The translations under genes and the position numbers were made by a program. Below are positions 61,319-64,000 of a DNA stretch of 64,000 nt, one piece after another. This DNA comes from Streptomyces xinghaiensis S187. Lineage in GTDB: Bacteria > Actinomycetota > Actinomycetes > Streptomycetales > Streptomycetaceae. Location of the stretch: the NCBI RefSeq assembly GCF_000220705.2, contig NZ_CP023202.1, forward strand, positions 806,001 through 870,000, in the 5' to 3' direction. Under the pieces are notes generated by a model that worked only from the letters and a program-made list of their open reading frames with translations, ran no database searches and was not told the DNA's origin. Each line of letters starts with the position of its first letter. The first letter of the stretch is position 1.

Positions 61319-61350
61319 GGTCGCGGTCGCGGTTGCGGTTGCGGTTGCGG
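61319..61350. repeat. 6-bp tandem repeat (GGTYGC)5
   Basis: GGTCGC/GGTTGC units in a row, just upstream of the promoter-like region at 61368. Non-coding. Confidence 0.85.
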
Positions 61351-61367
61351 GGTGCGCACCCTCGGCC

Positions 61368-61411
61368 TTGACAATCCATGTCAACGACTGAAAGCTGACC
61401 GACCAGTCGGT
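61368..61411 (+). promoter_or_regulatory. Promoter with two dyads before a broken ORF
   Basis: TTGACA-ATCCA-TGTCAA (61368-61384) is both a -35-like hexamer and a perfect 6-bp dyad. It is followed by ACCGAC-CA-GTCGGT (61398-61411), a form typical of TetR-family operators, ending directly at an ATG (61412). No tetR gene is adjacent. Confidence 0.5.
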
Positions 61412-61800
61412 ATGAAGTGGCGGGCCGTGGGCGAACTGCGCGACTCCACTGCTGGGGGCGTGCTCGACGCGCTTCCGGCGGATCCGCCCCCGCGCCGCCC
61501 GTTGCTGTGGCCGCTCGGCTTCCCGCGGACCGGCCTGATGTGGCAGCGGCAGACGGCACTGGCCGTGCACGGTGACCGGGTGGTGGCACCGAACAGCGCG
61601 GACTCCCCCGGGTCCAGCCCCGGACGGCCCCGCCCCGGCGCTGAACCGGTACCGGGCCTGGCGTCCCGACGGTGCGATCGGCGTCATCGACGTCTCCACG
61701 CCGTACGTCCGGGACACGGGGGACAGCACCTTCGGCCCGGCGGCCGCGCAGGAGACCGGGCAGCGGGTCACGGACCGTACCGGTTCGAGACCCTTTGGAG
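61412..61800 (+). pseudogene. Frameshifted ORF behind the orphan operator
   Basis: From ATG 61412 the frame reads KWRAVGELRDSTAGGVLDAL, then RPLLWPLGFPRTGLMWQRQT up to about 61620. Another frame then continues RYRAWRPDGAIGVIDVSTPY, VRDTGDSTFGP (about 61645-61750). Both stretches have normal composition and look like pieces of one protein split by a frameshift. The family is unrecognised. After about 61800 nothing codable remains before 61930. Confidence 0.4.
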
Positions 61801-61929
61801 GAAGCCACCGGGTCTCCGAGGAGGCGCCCGAGACGCTGAGCCGCCTGCCGCTCGGACATCTGCGAGCGCGCGGCGAGTACGGAACCACAGTGAACTCCCC
61901 GTCTGTTGACTCTCAGAAGAGGTGACCCG

Positions 61930-62751
61930 ATGAAGACAGCGCGAACAGCCTGGCGCCGACTCGAACCCGTACACGTCATGATCTACTTCGTCCCCGAGGG
62001 ACGGCGGCGGTACGCCGACCTCGGACTCAGCGGACGCACCGGGTACTTCGTATCCCGGAGCGCCGCCTTGGGCCGAGCATCCGCCGAGCTGGTCATCTCG
62101 ACCTTCTACAACTTCAACCCCGATTTCGTACGGAAGGCAGTCGACGGGGCCTGGGACACGGCGACGCCGCAGCAGGTGCTGGACGCGCGGCACGCCGCCG
62201 CGAGCGAGGCCCTGCGACGGGCCGGGATCCACGAACTGCCCGCTCTGGACGAGGTCCTGGCGCTGACCCGCAGGGCCGCCGAGGCGGCCTGCGAACACGC
62301 CCAGGGCCGCGCGCTGTTCGCCGCGCATGCCGCTCTGCACTGGCCGGAGGAACCGGTGCTGCAGTTGTGGCACGCCCAGACCCTGCTCCGGGAGTTCCGT
62401 GGGGACGGCCATGTCGCGTGCCTGCTGAGCGAGGGCGTCGGGGGCCTGGAGTCCCTGGTTCTGCACGCCGCCACCGGCGAGGTTCCCGTCGACTTCCTCA
62501 AGGGAAGCCGCGCGTGGCCCGAGGAGGAGTGGGCCGGCACCGAGGAAAGCCTGCGCTCGCGGGGTCTTCTCGACGGCGACTCCCTCAGCCCGGAGGGCGT
62601 ACGCCTGCGCCGGCACATCGAGGACCGCACCGACCAGCTGGCCCTTCCCGCCTACGCCGCCCTGGGTGAGGCCGACTGCGAACGCCTCGCCGAACTCGCG
62701 AGCCCCTTCGGCCACGCGGTCGTCGACGCCGGCCTCCTCAAGATCGGCTAA
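61930..62751 (+). CDS. SCO6745-type protein (helical actinobacterial family)
   Basis: 273 residues from ATG 61930 with AGAGGTG about 6 bases upstream; an in-frame GTG eight codons earlier is less likely. It opens RRLEPVHVMIYFVPE and has FYNFNPDFV, WPEEPVLQLWHAQTLLREFRGDGHVACLL and a C-terminal LAELASPFGHAVVDAGLL, all features I recall from the SCO6745 family. That family has a winged-helix-like core, no catalytic motif, and an unknown role. It stands alone. Confidence 0.75.
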   Translation: MKTARTAWRRLEPVHVMIYFVPEGRRRYADLGLSGRTGYFVSRSAALGRASAELVISTFYNFNPDFVRKAVDGAWDTATPQQVLDARHAAASEALRRAGIHELPALDEVLALTRRAAEAACEHAQGRALFAAHAALHWPEEPVLQLWHAQTLLREFRGDGHVACLLSEGVGGLESLVLHAATGEVPVDFLKGSRAWPEEEWAGTEESLRSRGLLDGDSLSPEGVRLRRHIEDRTDQLALPAYAALGEADCERLAELASPFGHAVVDAGLLKIG

Positions 62752-63035
62752 CCGATACCTCCACCCCTTCCGCCTCGTGGTCGTCCTGCTCGACCGGGCG
62801 GCCATGGCCGACGACAGAGCTCTGGCCGCCACTGGTCACGGCGCGGCATCCGACGGCGGTTGTGGTCCGGCCGCTGGGTGGCAATGACGCCGGCCGTAAG
62901 ATGCGGGCGAGGAGCCGGTACGGCCGCGGCTGTCCCGGAGGGGGCCCGCGCCCGCCGTACCGGCCCACCGCGAGGCGGGCATGGGACTCCGCTCGGCCGC
63001 GGAGCACGCGCGGGGCCGGCTCGTCCGGCGCCTCG

Positions 63036-63578
63036 CTACAGGACGGACATGCCGCTGAGATCGACGACGGAGGGCTTCCGCCCGGACTCGGCAAACTCCC
63101 ACGCCGCGATCTCCGCGCTCTCCGGCACGCGGTAGACGAACAGCATCTCGTCCTTGCGGCCGGGCCGAAGCCGGTCGTCGCAGTCGGGATTCCCCGGGAC
63201 ACCGTAGAGGCCGGCGAGGGGTTCGTAACGGCGGCCCCGGTCGTCGACCAGGGTGCTGGTGAAGGGCGGTGAGCAGGTCAGACCCATACTGGCCTTCGTG
63301 TCGTTGCGGACGACGGTCTCCAGTGCCACGATCTTCCCTTTGCCGCCCGCCCGCTCCGTGCCTCCCTCCATTGCGATCTCGTCGGCGTCCCATACTCTGC
63401 CGATCTTGACTGCCACGCCGCCGCTGCGGGCCTCCTCGCCGCCCGTGAAACGGGTCGCCGGCCCAGTGCTCCCTGCGGTCGCCCCGGGGCCGGGGTCGGA
63501 GCCGGCCGGGCCGCCGCAGGCAGTCATGACCAGGGCCGCGCAGACGGTCGCGGCGGTGGTGGTGGCGCGAGTGCGCAT
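63036..63578 (-). CDS. Secreted lipoprotein, DUF4352/MPT63-like beta fold
   Basis: 180 residues. The signal MRTRATTTAATVCAALVM ends in lipobox MTAC (C21), followed by a Gly/Pro/Ser/Thr linker to about residue 42. The mature domain alternates short beta strands with pattern VALETVVRNDTKASM...PPFTSTLVDDRGRRYEPL, as in DUF4352-type extracellular proteins. Two cysteines (about 102 and 132) may form a disulfide. Role unknown. 62752-63035 upstream of its stop holds no gene. Confidence 0.8.
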   Translation of the reverse strand: MRTRATTTAATVCAALVMTACGGPAGSDPGPGATAGSTGPATRFTGGEEARSGGVAVKIGRVWDADEIAMEGGTERAGGKGKIVALETVVRNDTKASMGLTCSPPFTSTLVDDRGRRYEPLAGLYGVPGNPDCDDRLRPGRKDEMLFVYRVPESAEIAAWEFAESGRKPSVVDLSGMSVL

Positions 63579-63784
63579 GGTGTCCCCCAGTGGTGTGGTC
63601 GTCCATGATCCTCCGGGACACTACCGGCGCCGCAGGGCCGTGTGGCCGACTCGTTACCGTGCACGAACTGTCCCTCCGGTCACGGTCTCCACAGTGGGAG
63701 GGGAGGTGCAGACACGAACCGCGAGCAAAGCTACGAGAGGCCCCCCTCGGCGGACGGCTCAACAGTCGGCGGGAACTGCTCCGG

Positions 63785-64000
63785 TCACTCCAGGCTCACC
63801 GCGCCCGCTGAGGCGCCGGCGGCGGACGCGGCGGGGGATGGGGTGGGGGTGGTCGAGGTCGTGGGCGCGGGGGCGGAAACATGGAAGAAGGCGACGTAGA
63901 CGCCGATGGCCCACAGCGGCGACGAGATGCGCCAGGCCGAGGATGTGATGGCCAGGGCGAGCGCGACACAGGCGAGCATGCCGGGAACGGGGAAGACGAT
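63785..64000 (-). CDS. Small membrane protein, 5' end beyond the window
   Basis: At least 71 residues, with the frame open to the window edge (ATG 63979 is internal). It contains a hydrophobic pair, MLACVALALAITSSAW and SPLWAIGVYVAFFHV, followed by a Ser/Thr/Pro/Ala tail (TTSTTPTPSPAASAAGAS). Probably the C-terminal end of a small integral membrane protein. The family cannot be named from this part. Confidence 0.6.
   Translation of the reverse strand: MVFPVPGMLACVALALAITSSAWRISSPLWAIGVYVAFFHVSAPAPTTSTTPTPSPAASAAGASAGAVSLE

Overview
The window looks like a chromosomal accessory or arm region of a streptomycete. Coding DNA is very GC-rich with GC-ending third positions. GTG and TTG starts occur, and the families seen (LacI plus sugar ABC uptake without its own ATPase, PucR, DesA3-like desaturase, SCO6745-type protein, type I PKS) are typical of Streptomyces. 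No rRNA, tRNA, CRISPR array or intact mobile element was seen. At least five decayed transposase pieces lie between gene blocks, so the region appears to have been assembled by repeated insertion and loss.

Layout. 0-6 kb is a metal-handling block: a SmtB-type ArsR sensor and a divergent MFS exporter share a 16-2-16 bp dyad. Converging on them is a three-gene operon (His-rich LpqS-like protein, CysK2-like PLP enzyme, MFS exporter) in the same order as the copper-responsive lpqS-cysK2-Rv0849 operon of Mycobacterium tuberculosis. 6-9 kb holds a QorB-like reductase divergent from an HxlR regulator, an orphan protein and IS debris. 9-12.6 kb is a beta-glucoside-type PTS permease and its BglG/LicT antiterminator, with a recognisable RAT/terminator leader. 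13-20 kb is a probable TetR regulon: FAD monooxygenase, alpha/beta hydrolase, two MFS exporters, TetR and a quinone-reductase-like protein, linked by repeated copies of one operator. 20-22 kb is a secreted TAP-type peptidase.

22-30.4 kb is one 2739-residue polyketide synthase, AMP-ligase-ACP-KS-AT-DH-KR-ACP-TE: loading, one extension and release in one chain. 30.9-34.3 kb is a fatty-acid desaturase and its ferredoxin-type reductase, divergent from a PucR regulator. 34.4-37.4 kb holds a decayed histidine kinase, its surviving response regulator, a Rieske lipoprotein and a PHM/DBH-type dicopper monooxygenase lipoprotein with all six copper ligands. 37.7-43 kb is an ABC exporter (LolD/FtsX type) with a two-component pair, of visibly different composition. 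43-46 kb is an MprAB-like two-component system beside a SAF-domain gene cut at an ISL3 transposase fragment. 46-51.5 kb has a metallophosphoesterase, a GntR regulator, and an IlvD/Edd dehydratase plus FAH-family enzyme that fit oxidative (Weimberg-type) pentose catabolism. 51.6-58.8 kb is a GH3 glycosidase with a sugar ABC importer and a divergent LacI regulator. 59-64 kb holds an AraC remnant, an MFS protein, a broken ORF behind an intact-looking promoter/operator, an SCO6745-type protein, a lipoprotein and a gene running off the edge.

The most interesting candidates are the copper monooxygenase/Rieske pair, the self-contained PKS, the antiterminator leader with an inserted hairpin, and the LpqS-CysK2-MFS operon beside a second metal-sensing pair. 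All calls come from reading the sequence by eye. Family names rest on motifs and remembered relatives, not on searches.
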